Source: Micractinium sp. NFX-FRZ
Lineage: Eukaryota > Chlorophyta > Trebouxiophyceae > Chlorellales > Chlorellaceae
Assembly (NCBI GenBank): GCA_029339195.1
Contig: JAPTJF010000552.1
Coordinates: 1-37,625 of the forward strand
DNA length: 37,625 nt
Reading direction: 5' to 3'
This document shows positions 20,003 to 30,448 of this stretch, piece by piece. Numbering within the stretch: the stretch's first letter is position 1; each line of letters starts with the position of its first letter. Made by a program: the position numbers and the translations under genes. A model generated the notes under the pieces. The model was not told where the DNA came from. It did no database searches and saw nothing but the letters and a program-made list of their open reading frames with translations.

Positions 20003-22174
20003 ATGGAGGCAGCAGCAGCGGGCGCCGCTCCACATGGCGAGGAGCAGGCGGCCGCTGCCCAGGCGGCAGCGCAGACAGCGGCGGCAGCGGCTCCAGCAGC
20101 AGGATTTGCAAAGCGAAAGAATCGGGGCAACATCCGCAAGCGGGCAGCCGAGGATGAAGGCGGCAGCGGCGGGGGTGGCGGCGATGACGGCGGTGTGGTG
20201 CGCAAAGCGGCCAAAGCAAAAGAGGGCTCCATGGCTTTCACCACCAAGCGCAGCGACCGTGCCGAGGTGTTTGCCTTTGAGAGCAGCAACGCGGTGCAGC
20301 AGCACATCAACGACGCCACCCGCGGCAATGAGCAGGAAACGGCGCACGACCGCGACTCACGGTGAGAGCTGCCGCCTGCCTGCCCGCCTGCTGCCTGCCC
20401 GCCTGCTGCCTGCCTGCGACAGCGGTGCAGTAGGCCCGGTTTCAATCCCAACGTCGCTGATGCAGCACTTCGTTGGACCGCCAGGCAGGGCAGCATGTGT
20501 GTGTGCTTCGCTGCCGGCCTCACCCTGCCTGCCGTCCCACCTCCCTGCCCGCCTCTCCACCTCTCACCCCCGCAGAGCCCTGCGCGAGCAAGTGCTGGCG
20601 CAGGCCACGGGCGAGGCGGTGGTGTCCGGCGAGGGCGACGGGCTGTACCGCGGCATGAACAACTACCGCGACTTCCGCGCCGGCTTCCGGCGGGAGCACA
20701 CGGTGGGCGCGGAGAAGGGGGCCGGCACGCACGGCCCGCTGCGCGCCTCCACCAATGTGCGCATGACGGTGCGGGTGGACTACCAGCCCGACATCTGCAA
20801 GGACTACAAGGAGACGGGGTACTGCGGGTACGGCGACGCCTGCAAGTTCATGCACGACCGGGGGGACTACAAGTCGGGGTGGGAGCTGGACAGGGTGAGT
20901 GCGGGGGGAGGGGGAGCGAGGGGGGTGGGGTGCAGGGGCGAGAGGGATGTGTGCGGGCGGGGGGGAGGGACTGCAAGTTCGTGCAGGGCCCGAAGAAAAT
21001 ACAATGCTGTGGGAGCTGGACAGCGTGAGCGGGAGCGCGCGGGAGCGGCATGAGAGGGATGTGGTGGGGCGGCAGCAATGGGGCCCCACGGCTGAATTGG
21101 GGGATGACAAGTTGGGGTGGGGGTGGATTTGGGGCAAGGGGGCCGGGCGGTGTGCCGTCTGTGTGGGGGTTGGCCAGGCGGTGTGGTGTGTAATGCCGGA
21201 CCGGGGGGCAGAGTGCCAGAATTGACAGCACATACGGTAACATTGCCCCTGCCCGCCCGCCTCCTGCACTCTGCCTGCATCCTGCCTTCCCGCGTGCCCA
21301 TCTTTGGCACCCAACGCTGCTGTGCCACTGTTCTTAGCGCTACGCTCCCCTGGTGGTGGCCCCTCCCCCCTGGCCCTCGTGCAGGACTGGAATGCGCAGC
21401 AGAAGGAGAAGCGGGAGCGCATGCTGGCGGGTTGGAAGCCGGATGACGAGGAGGAGGAAGACAAGGACTCAGGTGGGTCCAGGGGTGGGTGACATTTGGC
21501 GGTGGGGTGCAGAGGGGAGCCACTCAGGTCAGTGGGTGAGGACAGGTGGCATACTACGGTGGCAGGCAGGGGGGTGGCTGGGTGGCAAGCTGTGGTGGGC
21601 ACATGATGGGTGGGCAGGTGTGTGTGAGGTTGGACGCTGGAGGAGCAGGAGGGGGTCACCAGGCGGGGCCTGCAGGCCTGCACCTGCTGGCCCTGCCCTG
21701 CTGCTGCTTGAGGGGAGCTTTGCGCAGGCAGCTGCATCGCCGCTGCGCCTGCTGTGGTCTTTCTGTCTGGCTGCTGCTCACTCACACACTGCCACCCCTC
21801 TCCCTGCCCGCTCAGCTGCTGCTGGTGCTCACTCACACTGCCACCCCTCCCCCCTGCCCACTCAGCCCCTGGTGCTGCTGCTCACTCACACACTGCCGCC
21901 CCTGCCCGCCTGCCCGCTCTCCCCCCGTGCAGAGGAGGACGACGAGCTGCCCTTTGCCTGCTTCATCTGCCGGCGGCCGTGGGCCGAGGCGCAAGACCCC
22001 GTCGTCACCCGCTGCAAGCACTATTTTTGTGAGCACTGCGCGCTGCAGCACAACGCCAAGTCGGCAAAGTGCTTTGTGTGCGAGCAGCCCACGGGGGGCA
22101 TCTTCAACGTGGCAAACGACGTGCTGCGGCGAGAGAAGGCGCGCGCGCGCAAGGAGCGCGGCGGCGGCGACTGA
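20003..22174 (+). CDS. CWC24: Pre-mRNA splicing factor CWC24 / RNF113-type CCCH-RING protein
   Basis: Four exons, 20003-20361, 20576-20894, 21385-21472 and 21933-22174 (stop TGA), give 335 aa with all phases matching. The ATG context is AACAATGG. The N-terminus is Ala-rich, then basic ([13 protein letters not shown]), as in this family. A CCCH zinc finger spans C194-H213 with C-x8-C-x5-C-x3-H spacing. A C3HC4 RING spans C265-C305 ([17 protein letters not shown]), followed by the typical tail [10 protein letters not shown]. Between the two lies the conserved [10 protein letters not shown] linker and an acidic patch. The family joins the activated spliceosome before the first catalytic step; the RING is an E3 type in animal RNF113A. 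Nothing is missing. Intron 2 holds a second, degraded copy of the exon 2 end. Confidence 0.95.
20968..21034 (+). repeat. Intronic copy of the CWC24 exon 2 donor end
   Basis: The text resembles 20839-20901, the end of exon 2 with its donor: TGCAAGTTC near the start, GGGAGCTGGACAG near the end, then GTGAG. The pieces are in the same order. The middle has diverged and the copy is out of frame, so it would read as a pseudo-exon end. It lies about 130 bp downstream of the real donor. Confidence 0.75.
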
Positions 22175-22939
22175 CGGTGCACACCTGTGGTGCACTGCTG
22201 CGCCGCGCTGCCTGTACGCCTGTGGCACTCGGACGCTGCAGCTGTGCTGGCCCTGCCGGCAGGCGCACTCTGTTCCCACGCCCTCCTGTGCATGCTCCCT
22301 CTGCACGGTTGCTCCCCCTATTGCCCAGCTTCCCTGTTTCATTACCCCCTTACTCCCTGCCGCCCACCCCTCTGTTGCTCTCATTGGTGCTCACATGCTG
22401 GCAGAGATGTTGCATAACGTAAGCATAAGCCAAGGGAAATGGGACGCGGAAACAGTGCGAGGTGGGCAGGTAGAAAGAAATGAGATCAAAGGGAAGGGGG
22501 ACGTTCAACAGCAGGGGGAGAGGCGGGCAGGATCAGTGGGCCAACTAAAGGAGGGGACGGAAACTGAGGATCAGCACAGTTGCTCAAGCTCTTCTCTGGA
22601 CAGCAACGGAACAAAACAGCGGCTTGTGGGGTGGGCGCCGGGCACTACACACCCGACTTCGGCCCGTCCTGGACGCTCACTCGTCGACATACACAGTCTG
22701 CAGGGAGGCAGGTGGGGCGGGGGAGGGGTACAGCAGGCGGCAGCGCGTCAAGACGGGGGGGCAGGCAGAGCCAGAGGAGGAGCAAGGCTGCCGACAGGTG
22801 GGGTGCACAGACCGTCACGCGGGCCAGCAAGCCCCGTCACACCCTCCGCACACACACACACTCATCACCCCACACCACCTCGAGGACGGCACCCTGCACC
22901 ACAAACACACGCGTATAAAGACACACAGGTTAGCACTTT
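22175..22939. other. Convergent 3' region between CWC24 and the plastid SDR gene
   Basis: About 765 bp between two convergent stop codons. No coding exon or RNA gene is recognised. The left part is C/T-rich on + and the right part is G-rich, then ACAC-rich. 3'UTRs of both genes are expected here. Confidence 0.5.
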
Positions 22940-25900
22940 TTATTGAATGCTCATACTGACCTCGTTGCTGATGCCCAGGAATCCCAGGAAGCCCTTCTTC
23001 TGAGGGGCCGGCGCCTCCTTTGTGGCGACAGCCACAGCCTGCCGCGCCGGCGCTGCCTGCTTCTCCTGGACAGGCGCTGCGACGGGCTTGCGGCCGCGGA
23101 CGATGCGAGCGGGGGGCGCCTCCTCCTCCTCCTCAACTGCAACTGCTGCCTGCTGCCGCCGGCTGCTGCTGGTGCCAAAGGCAAATGCCTTCTTGGGGGC
23201 GGGGGTGGGGGCCTCCTCCTCCTCCTCCTCTGCCTCAACTGCCGCCGGCTGCTGCGCCTTCTTGCTGCCGCCGATGGTGAAGAAGCCCTTGCGGGCGGGG
23301 GCCGGCGCAGGCGCCTCCTCCTCTTCCTCCTCTTCCTCCTCAATCACAGCAGCAGGGGCGGGCTTGGTGACCTTGCGGGTGCCAAAGCTGAACAGAGGCT
23401 TCTTGGCGGGGGCGGGCGCCTCTGCAGGCAGGGGCGGGCGAGCCGGGGGCGGGAAGGAGGGGAGGGGTGTCAGTGCAGGCTGCTCAGCGCGACATGCCGT
23501 GACACGTGCTGCTCCTGCAGTTGCTGCTGCTTGTGCTGCTGCTGCTGCTCCTGCTTCTAACGGCTGCTGGCTCATTGCTTGAACGGCGACGCTGCACTCC
23601 AGCGCTCTCGACAGCGAACGGCAGCAAGCAAGTCGCAGCCGGGGCAGGCAGCAAAGGCAGGAGCAGCTGGGGAGCAACTGCAGTTGGGGCAGCAACGGCA
23701 GGAACGGCAGCCGGCGTGGTATTGGCGGCCACTCACCCTCCTCCTCCTCCTCCTCCTCCTCCTCCTCCGCCACCACTGCAACTGGTGCGGGTGCAGGCTT
23801 GCTGATCTTGCGGGTGCCAAAGCCACCAAACAGGGGCTTCTTGGCAGGGGCAGGTGCCGGCTCTGCAAGTGGTGGCAGAGGGGTTCCGGGGAGCGGGTCA
23901 GGAGCCAGGCGGTCAATCAACTACTCCTCCCCACCATCACATCGGCGACTTGTGACATGGGCAGGTGGCACCGCAGTCGCTGGCCAGCAGCAGCAGGAAG
24001 CCCGGAGCAGGAGGCAGCACACGCAAGCCCAAAGTGCGCTTGAGCACGAGCTCCCAGCCGACACTGATACCCTCAGGGCCTCTCACTACAAGGCGCCACC
24101 ACATTGCCCACTATGCCCACATTGCCCACTACACCGCTGCCTCGCCCACTCACCCTCCTCCTCCTCTTCCTCCTCCTCCACCACCGCAGCGGCAGGCTTG
24201 GCAACAATCTTGCGGGTGCCAAAGCCACCAAACAGGGACTTCTTGGCAGGCGCTGCCTCCTCCTCCTCCGCCTCCTCCTCCTCCTCCTCGGCCTCCTCCT
24301 CCTGCACGCCGCCCGCCAGAGCAGCCGCCACCTGGCGCGCCAGGTCAGCAGCGGGGGCCGCCGGGGAGGCGCCCACCTCAATCACGGCATTGCCCCGGGC
24401 CTGGGCCATGGCCTTGGCCACCACAGCGGCCACCTGCAGTGAGCGGCAGGTGCAGTATGATGAGATGAGCAGGCTGGGTGGGTGGGGGGAGGGGCCCACG
24501 AGCCACCCGCAATGAGAGGCGGCAGAAGGGGTGAAGTGGTGGGTGGAAGAAGGAGCGATTGAGAGGGCTGGGGGTGGGCCGCGCTTGAGGCGAGCCTTGT
24601 CTTGCTGTGCATGCACAGCAACCTGGGCACAGCATCCACCCTGCTAGTTGGTTTGGCGGGTCGGGAATGCCCATCATCGTGCCAAACCGGCGTGCAAGCC
24701 AGCCCCTTTGCCCGGCACCTGCACATCCACACACGACGCTCAATCGCCGTGCCTCCCTGCCTCACTCGGCCCACACGCTCACACACATGTCTCGTCGTGT
24801 GATGCTCTGCCCTGCTGCCCACAACACCGCACACCCCACCCCACACCACCTCACGCACGCGACGCACCCCACACCTCCGCACACCTGGGAGCGCGAGGCC
24901 TGCAGGCCGCTGGGCAGCGCCCCGGGGGCGCCCACCACAATGTTTGCCTCCTCGCCGTACCGGTCGCTCACGCGGTCCGAAGGCGCTGCCCGCACAATCA
25001 GATACTCCACCCCGCTGGCCGCCACCTTGGCCTCCAGCGGCGACAGGCGGCCGGCGGAGGAGCCGCCGCCGCGCCCAAAGAGCTGGGTGCTGCCGCCGCC
25101 GCCCATGGGGGTGACCAGCACGAGCTGCCCGATGCGCCCGCTGAGCTCCAGCAGGGCTTCGACCACAGCGTCGTACACGCGCAGGTCGGGGCGGCGGCTG
25201 CCCGCCTGCACGAAAGAAGGAAGCAGCGGGCAGGGCAGAGGTGTGAATGGCGGCAGCACAGCGGCAACCACAGCGTCGCAGACACGCATGTCGGGGCGGC
25301 GGCGGCCTGCCCGCAGGCAGGCAGGCAGGGAGCAGAGGCATCAGTGCAGAGTGACAGCCGGGATGCCTGCGGTGGCGGGGGCCCTCGCTTTGTCAGGACC
25401 TGGCGAGGAGCCGGCACAGGTACTGCAACCACAGGCTCATTGTTTAGTAACCTCCCCTTCTTCCCAAGCCCCAGCCCTGCCCTCCACTGCCCTGCCTTTC
25501 CCTGCCCTGCCTTTCCGCTCCCGCACCTGGTCTCCCACCACCAGCACCACGCGTGTGCCCTTCTTCAGCACACCGGCAATCGACTCAGCATCCAGAGGGT
25601 TGAACTCAGCCAGCTGCACCCAGAGAACAGGAAACATGTCAGCCTTCTGTGTTTGCTGGGATGAAGTTGCTATAATACGAAATGGGAGAGCGGGGGGGAG
25701 GAATCAACCAGCTGATGTGAACATGAGAGGATGAGGGAGAACAGAAAGTGTGCCGGGTTGTGCCACTGCCATACCGGGAGCTGCGCTGTGATGCAGGGCA
25801 GTGGGGAGCTGCACTATCACGCTGCGGTGCATCACCAGCCCTGCACGCTGCCCGCGACCTGTGCTGTGCTGCGCTGCACCACCAGCCCTGCACGCTGCCC

Positions 25901-26802
25901 GCGACCTGTGCTGTGCTGCGCCACCAGTTCTCCCTGCCGCACGCCCTGTGCTGTGCTGCACTGCCCACCTTGAGGCCGGAGGCCTCGCTGGCGCCCAGGA
26001 TGTCCAGCTTCTGCAGGAGGGATAAAGGTGCAGGAGTGCATGTCAGGCATTGTTTCATTCCGTAATTTGACAGGCAGGCAGGCAGGCAGGCAGGCAAGTG
26101 GCTGGAATGCGTACCCGCTTGAAGGGGAGAAGAGCAGCCGAGCAAGCGCCAGGATGGTGCACCGCTCAGGCAGGCAGGCAGGCAGCCGTGCCTGGTTGCA
26201 GAGCAGACTGCGTGCTGCTGCCGCCCACAGCTGTGCCAGGCATGTGCACAGGTCGCTGTTCCCTGGGCTGCGTTCTTACCTTTGCAAACTTCAGGACCTG
26301 CGCAGCCTCCTCAGGATCAGTGTCCACGCCTGCAGGAGTGAAGGTACCAGGTTGGGTGCTGCTGGGTGGGGCATACGGAGCAGCAGGCAGGAGGCCAGGG
26401 TGCTTGATTCGTACCGCCCGCCGCCAGCGAGGCGGCTCGGCTTCTCGCACCGCAGTCCGCGATGCGCTCCGCTGGCCCCTCACCTGCCGTGACCTTGAAG
26501 CCGGTACGCAGCAGGTTGATGATCACACGGGCCGCGGTCTGGCCGGAGGAGCCCACCACCAGCACATCGCCGCCCGCCTTGGCAACCACCGACAGCGCGG
26601 CGGAGCGGGAGCGAGCGACGGCCTTGCTGGCAGCGATCCCCCGACGCTGCGCCAGCACATTGCGTGCACCCTGCCTCTGCACCTCCGTGGGACGGCCCAG
26701 GCTGGCGGCTGCGCCGGCCCGCGCCCGTGAGGCGCGGCTGGCAGAGGCCGCCGGCACTGTAGAGCGGGCCTGCGCCCTGCAGGAAGCTTGGAGAGTCGCC
26801 AT
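22940..26802 (-). CDS. Plastid atypical SDR (NAD(P)-binding, TIC62-like) with repeat tail
   Basis: Eight exons in coding order, 26484-26802, 26280-26329, 25969-26010, 25527-25613, 24885-25205, 24154-24433, 23737-23862 and 22940-23421, give 568 aa. The start has an ideal context (ACCATGGC). Residues 1-76 are Ser/Arg/Ala-rich, fitting a plastid transit peptide. The Rossmann motif is GGDVLVVGSSGQTA (G84-x2-G87-x2-A90). VVLVVGDQ and SGVEYLIVRAA are typical of NmrA-like atypical SDRs. From about residue 325 the protein changes to six imperfect repeats: PAKKxLFGGFGTRK-type basic/aromatic blocks alternating with runs of 5-10 Glu, ending KKGFLGFLG. TIC62 also combines an SDR domain with a C-terminal repeat tail that binds FNR at thylakoids, but its Pro/Ser motif is not seen here, so orthology is unproven. 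It shares a 169-bp head-to-head promoter with the + gene. Confidence 0.85.
25254..25314 (-). repeat. Intronic copy of the SDR exon 5 acceptor end
   Basis: In gene sense, the exon starts by coding GSRRPDLRVYDAVVEALL. About 104 bp upstream, in the intron, is a copy that would code GRRRPDMRVCDAVVAAVL. On + the matching parts are 25161-25205 (exon) and 25265-25314 (copy). The reading frame is open through both, so an alternative longer exon is conceivable, but an acceptor before the copy is weaker. Confidence 0.85.
26071..26095. repeat. CAGG microsatellite
   Basis: About six CAGG tetramers in the intron between exons 2 and 3 of the SDR gene (its CCTG complement is in the sense strand). A shorter related run is at 26167-26184. 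Confidence 0.85.
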
Positions 26803-26971
26803 GGTGACCAAGGAACGCGATGCAACTCGCGATGTGTGTGGGGAGGGTCTCACATGCGGGTTGCGCCCCTGATCCTCCGCTAGCCTGAAGCGCAGCATAG
26901 CACAGCAGGCACTCAGACTCAACTCAAACCGAGCTAAACTGCAAGTGCATAATAACAATTGGACACGAAGC
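26803..26971. promoter_or_regulatory. Shared 169-bp bidirectional promoter
   Basis: Only 169 bp separate the start codons of the plastid SDR gene (-) and the mitochondrial membrane protein gene (+). Both 5'UTRs and both core promoters must fit here or overlap. No TATA box is evident. An A/T-richer patch lies at about 26936-26962. Confidence 0.6.
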
Positions 26972-28756
26972 ATGCTGCGAGCATGCCTGCGCCGCGGGCT
27001 GGCATCGCAGCGCCAGCGGCGGTGTTTCTCCGAACTCGAAGCGCAGGGCGCGGAAGGAAAGCGGCCTCAGAGCGTCAGGGAGTATGATGGTGAGCCCTGT
27101 GGCCATAAGGGTTGGTGCCATTGACAAGGCGGGGCTAGGAGGGCTGGCGACAGGCAGCGGCGGCGGCACGCGGCACCAGCCAGTGGCGGCTGCGCCGAGC
27201 CTAGTCCATGACCCCACCTGCCCCTATACTATTCACATGCATGCTGCAGAGGTCAAGTACGGTGGATGGAAGAGCGCAGAGATGCTGTTCACCGAGGAGC
27301 CCCAGCAGAGGTCGCTTGTCGGCCGGTGCGCTCGCCACGCCATGCCAGCGCACCGTGCTCCTGGGCGGCTTGTGAGCAGGGGGGCTGCCAGATGTGGGTG
27401 GTGCGCTTGCAAGCCAGTCACCGCCCTGCTTGACATCACCTGCCTTTGTGCCTTTGTGTGTGTGCGCTGCAGGTGGGACTGGCACGTGGTGCAGTTCCTC
27501 TTGGCCTTGATCCCCCCAGGAAGTGCGTGGGGCCCGCCTGCCGCCTGGGTGCTGCCGCTACGCTGGCCTCTCTGGCACCGCCGCCACTGCCGCCACTGCT
27601 TCTGTTGCCAGCACGCCGTGCATGCCATGCTTGTGCTCTGCTTTGCCTCCCGATTTATGCCTTGTCGTGGCTTCTCCAGCGCATGCGGCGCTGCCACCCC
27701 TTGTGTGCGAGCAGCAGTGCTCACGACTCGTGCCCTCCTCTCCGCCTCCCTAACTTCCTGCTTGCCTGCCTGCGTCCGTTTCCTGCAGTGGTGCTGCTGC
27801 TGGTGCAGTGGGCTCGTCACGACATGAAGAGAATGGAGGAGCAGCGGAACAAGGAGGTGTGGGGCGCATGCAGCACCATAGAGAGGCTTGGCTGCTCAGC
27901 GGCCGGCAGCAGGAGACCATCGTGGCAGCAGGCCTGCGTGTGCGCATGCAGCAGGCTTTTTGGCTGCTGCAGCGCGCCGCGCATCTGGCCAGGTGCCAGG
28001 TGGCAGCCTGCCAGCTGTCCTGTGCCTGCTCAGCCCTGACCTTGCACCTGCCCTGCCCCGGTGTAGGTGCTGAAAAAGGAGAGCGAGAAGTTGGCAGCGG
28101 TGATGAAGCACCAGCAGGAAGAGGGAGGTGCCGCTGGTGCCTTGGGTGCTGGCACAGGCGGCGGCATCGGAGGGCCGGCAGCAGCAGGGGTGGCGGCAGG
28201 CGGCGCAGCAGCAGGCGAGGGTCAGGTGGCAGGAGTGAGCGGCAGGGGAGGCGAGGAGGTACAGGAGCGCCTGTCCCGGCTGGAAGCTATGGTGAAGGAG
28301 TTGGTGGCGCAGCAGGCAGCCAAGGCAGCTAAAGAGCTGGCAGCGGCGCAGCGGCAGCGGTCCGAGCAGCTTGCAGCAGGGGCAGCAGCAGGAGCAGGGG
28401 CACATGCGCAGGAGGCGGAGCAGCGGCTGCCAGCCAGTGGAGCCGCGCCGCATGCCGCATTGCAAGAGCAGGGGCAGCAGCAACGAGAAGAGGATGCAAG
28501 ACAGGCGCAGCGGCAGACATTGATGCAGCGTCTGCAGCCTGCGTGGCAGTGGGTGGGCGGCAGGCTGTGGCGGGGCACGGGGCAGGATGCTGCGAGCGCC
28601 CCAGGCAGCGAGCAATCGGCCAGCAGCAGCGGGGAGAGCGGTGGCGGCAGCGGCTGTGCAGCTGGGGCAGCAGTGGGACTCCCAGTCGGACCTACAGGCA
28701 TTGATGCCAGCATGCCTGCACAGGAGCAGGCATCAAGAAGCCCAGGCATCCACCCT

Positions 28757-28788
<32 letters not shown>

Positions 28789-28999
28789 GACAGCTGCACC
28801 AGCAGCAGCAGCAGCGACAGCTGCACCAGCAGCAGCAGCAGGAGAAGCACCTTCAGCAGCAGCCGGAGCGGCAGGAGTGCTGCCTGAGGATGCAGGGGGC
28901 GGGCGCCGGCCGCCCGACAACGCTGCCAACTGGCTGCTGCATGCCATGGGCCAGCCGCTGCGCTGGCTGCGGCGCACAGCCGATCCAGGCGGCAGCTGA
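26972..28999 (+). CDS. Probable mitochondrial membrane protein with Ala-rich coiled-coil tail
   Basis: Five exons, 26972-27089, 27250-27325, 27473-27522, 27789-27856 and 28067-28999 (stop TGA), give 414 aa with all phases matching. The N-terminus MLRACLRRGLASQRQRRCF is Arg-rich without acidic residues, typical of a mitochondrial presequence. One membrane span follows at about 70-90 (VVQFLLALIPPGMVLLLVQWA), preceded by KYGGWKSAEMLF and WDWH. A charged helix follows (RHDMKRMEEQRNKEVLKKE), probably coiled coil. The C-terminal 300 residues are Gly/Ala/Gln-rich with coiled-coil stretches (RLSRLEAMVKELVAQQ) and end in WLLHAMGQPLRWLRR. I recognise no family. The compact N-terminal part looks conserved and the tail fast-evolving. 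A longer ATG-initiated frame from 27084 exists but disagrees with the splice structure. Confidence 0.8.
28758..28850 (+). repeat. CAG-type triplet repeat inside the last exon
   Basis: Interrupted (CAG)n read in the GCA frame as Ala runs with Thr/Pro. The CAG frame, which would give poly-Gln, is also open for 170 codons but does not join upstream exons in phase. Length polymorphism is expected. Confidence 0.85.
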
Positions 29000-30407
29000 G
29001 GCTGCTTTCCATTCTCAGCTTCGTGCAGCTTTACCCCAGATGTCCACCGCCCGGTCCTGCTTCCATGTCACTAGGGGGTGCTTACAGTGGATGCCTGCTG
29101 GCGTGTTCTTGTTGTAATGCGTGGTGGCGCCTGAGGGCGGCACCCTATAGCAATGCATTGGCAGGGGGTGTAGGCGGCTTATGCGGCCTAGCAAGCGGGG
29201 TGGGCGGCGCAGGGAAGGCCGCTGGGAGAGGAGCCGGGAGGGCCATTGGGGAGGAGGGTTGGGCGATGCTGGCAGGGGTGCCAGGAGAGATTTGGGGGAG
29301 CAGGGGCAGGGGCAACAACACAAAATAGAGGGTGACGCCTCATTGGGCCGGTGGTGAGAAGCGTGGGCGGGTGCATGAGGCGAGGGGTCCAGAGAGGGGC
29401 AATGCAGAGGGCAGGGAGATGGGGAGACACACAGGGATGTGGGGCCTGTGTGTACGGGACCTTGGAGTGCGGGTGGAAGCTGGCCTGAAGGGCCCGTGCT
29501 GAACTGGCGTTGAGCGCAGGCGACGGGCGTGCATGCAGGCGGGCAGTTCATAGTATGGTACAAGAGAGGGCCATGAGCGGGCGCTGTATGTGTGTTGTAC
29601 AAGTGTTGGCAGGTGATGGGACAACAAGGGGAGGTGTGTGGGGGACGAGTGGATGGACCCTGGAAGAGGGGGTTGGGCGCGCTGAAAGTGGATGGGTGGC
29701 AGCAGAGCAGAAGCAGAGAGGATTGTGTTCAGTGGCGAGAAATGGGGACCCCACAGTGTGGGGCCGGGGAGATAGGCAACAAAAGTTTCTCAACGGCACA
29801 GCTTGCACGGGGTGTTGCGCTGCAAAGTTGTCAGGCTCTGCCAGCGGAGCAGTGTGCGGCTGCTGAGCTGGACAGCTGCCCAGCCTTGGTCATGCTATGC
29901 GCTGCCTTGGTCATGTGGAGGGGGACGCGCATGCCTGGCCTGGTGCCACGAGGCACGGTGCCAGCGGCTGGCAGGGCGCTCCTGGTCTCACCAGGATCCC
30001 TCTTTCATCACTTTGGCCTGCACAACAGGCCGAGACAAACACATGGGTGGCAGCGTCAGCCCCGGATAAGAAGAGGAAGAGGAAGATTACAGCCCGAGGG
30101 CGTGGAGTTGAGGAAGCCAACAGGAAATTAAGCCAAAGGCACCAGTCAGCCACGGATAAGCAGCCGCAGCGCCGCAGCGGCAGCACAAGCAGGACCAGCA
30201 CGAGCAGCACGAGACAGGCAGGGAGAGGCGAACAAAGAGCTGCCGCAGGCACAGTCGTGCAAGCCAAGCACCATGCCTACCACACCCACCAGTACAACCA
30301 CCGCCGCCACCAAGAGCAACACGCAAACCACCCGTCACCAGGAGCGCACCACCTCCACCTTCCCCTCACCTTCTCCATGACCAACTTGCTCGCCTCCTTT
30401 AGCATGC
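29000..30407. other. Convergent 3' region between the membrane-protein gene and Yippee
   Basis: About 1.4 kb. From 29100 to 29780 the + strand is unusually G-rich (many GGGG and GGAGGG clusters); from 30060 to 30380 it becomes A/C-rich. Open frames here have no family features. Part of 30355-30397 duplicates the end of the last Yippee exon. A TGTAA motif (29113-29117) probably ends the left gene. Confidence 0.5.
29113..29117 (+). terminator. Candidate TGTAA poly(A) signal
   Basis: TGTAA 114 nt after the stop of the membrane-protein gene, at the usual distance for a green-algal polyadenylation signal. Confidence 0.5.
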
Positions 30408-30448
30408 CTAGCAACACTGCTGCCACCACCTTCCCCTCACCTTCTCCA
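30355..30448 (-). repeat. Direct repeat copying the Yippee exon 5 donor end
   Basis: A 23-bp block at 30426-30448 spans the end of exon 5 and the GTGAGG donor (coding side LEK). It recurs exactly at 30355-30377, 71 bp further along the intron or 3' region. The similarity extends at lower identity on the coding side: AAGGAGG is shared, and the copy reads EASKLVMEK against EGKFILEK. The copy is thus either a pseudo-exon or a real terminal exon born by duplication. Confidence 0.85.

Noticed and set aside
20430..20460. Second T-loop-like string (GGTTTCAATCCC)
   Set aside because: No cloverleaf can be formed; it is in intron 1 of CWC24.
27084..27827. 247-codon open frame on + starting at 27084
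   Set aside because: It runs through clear introns. Exon phases and the mitochondrial presequence support a start at 26972 in another frame.
28587..29117. Poly-Gln reading of the CAG repeat as a separate protein
   Set aside because: It has no start or splice link, and the Ala frame joins four upstream exons in phase and ends with a natural C-terminus.
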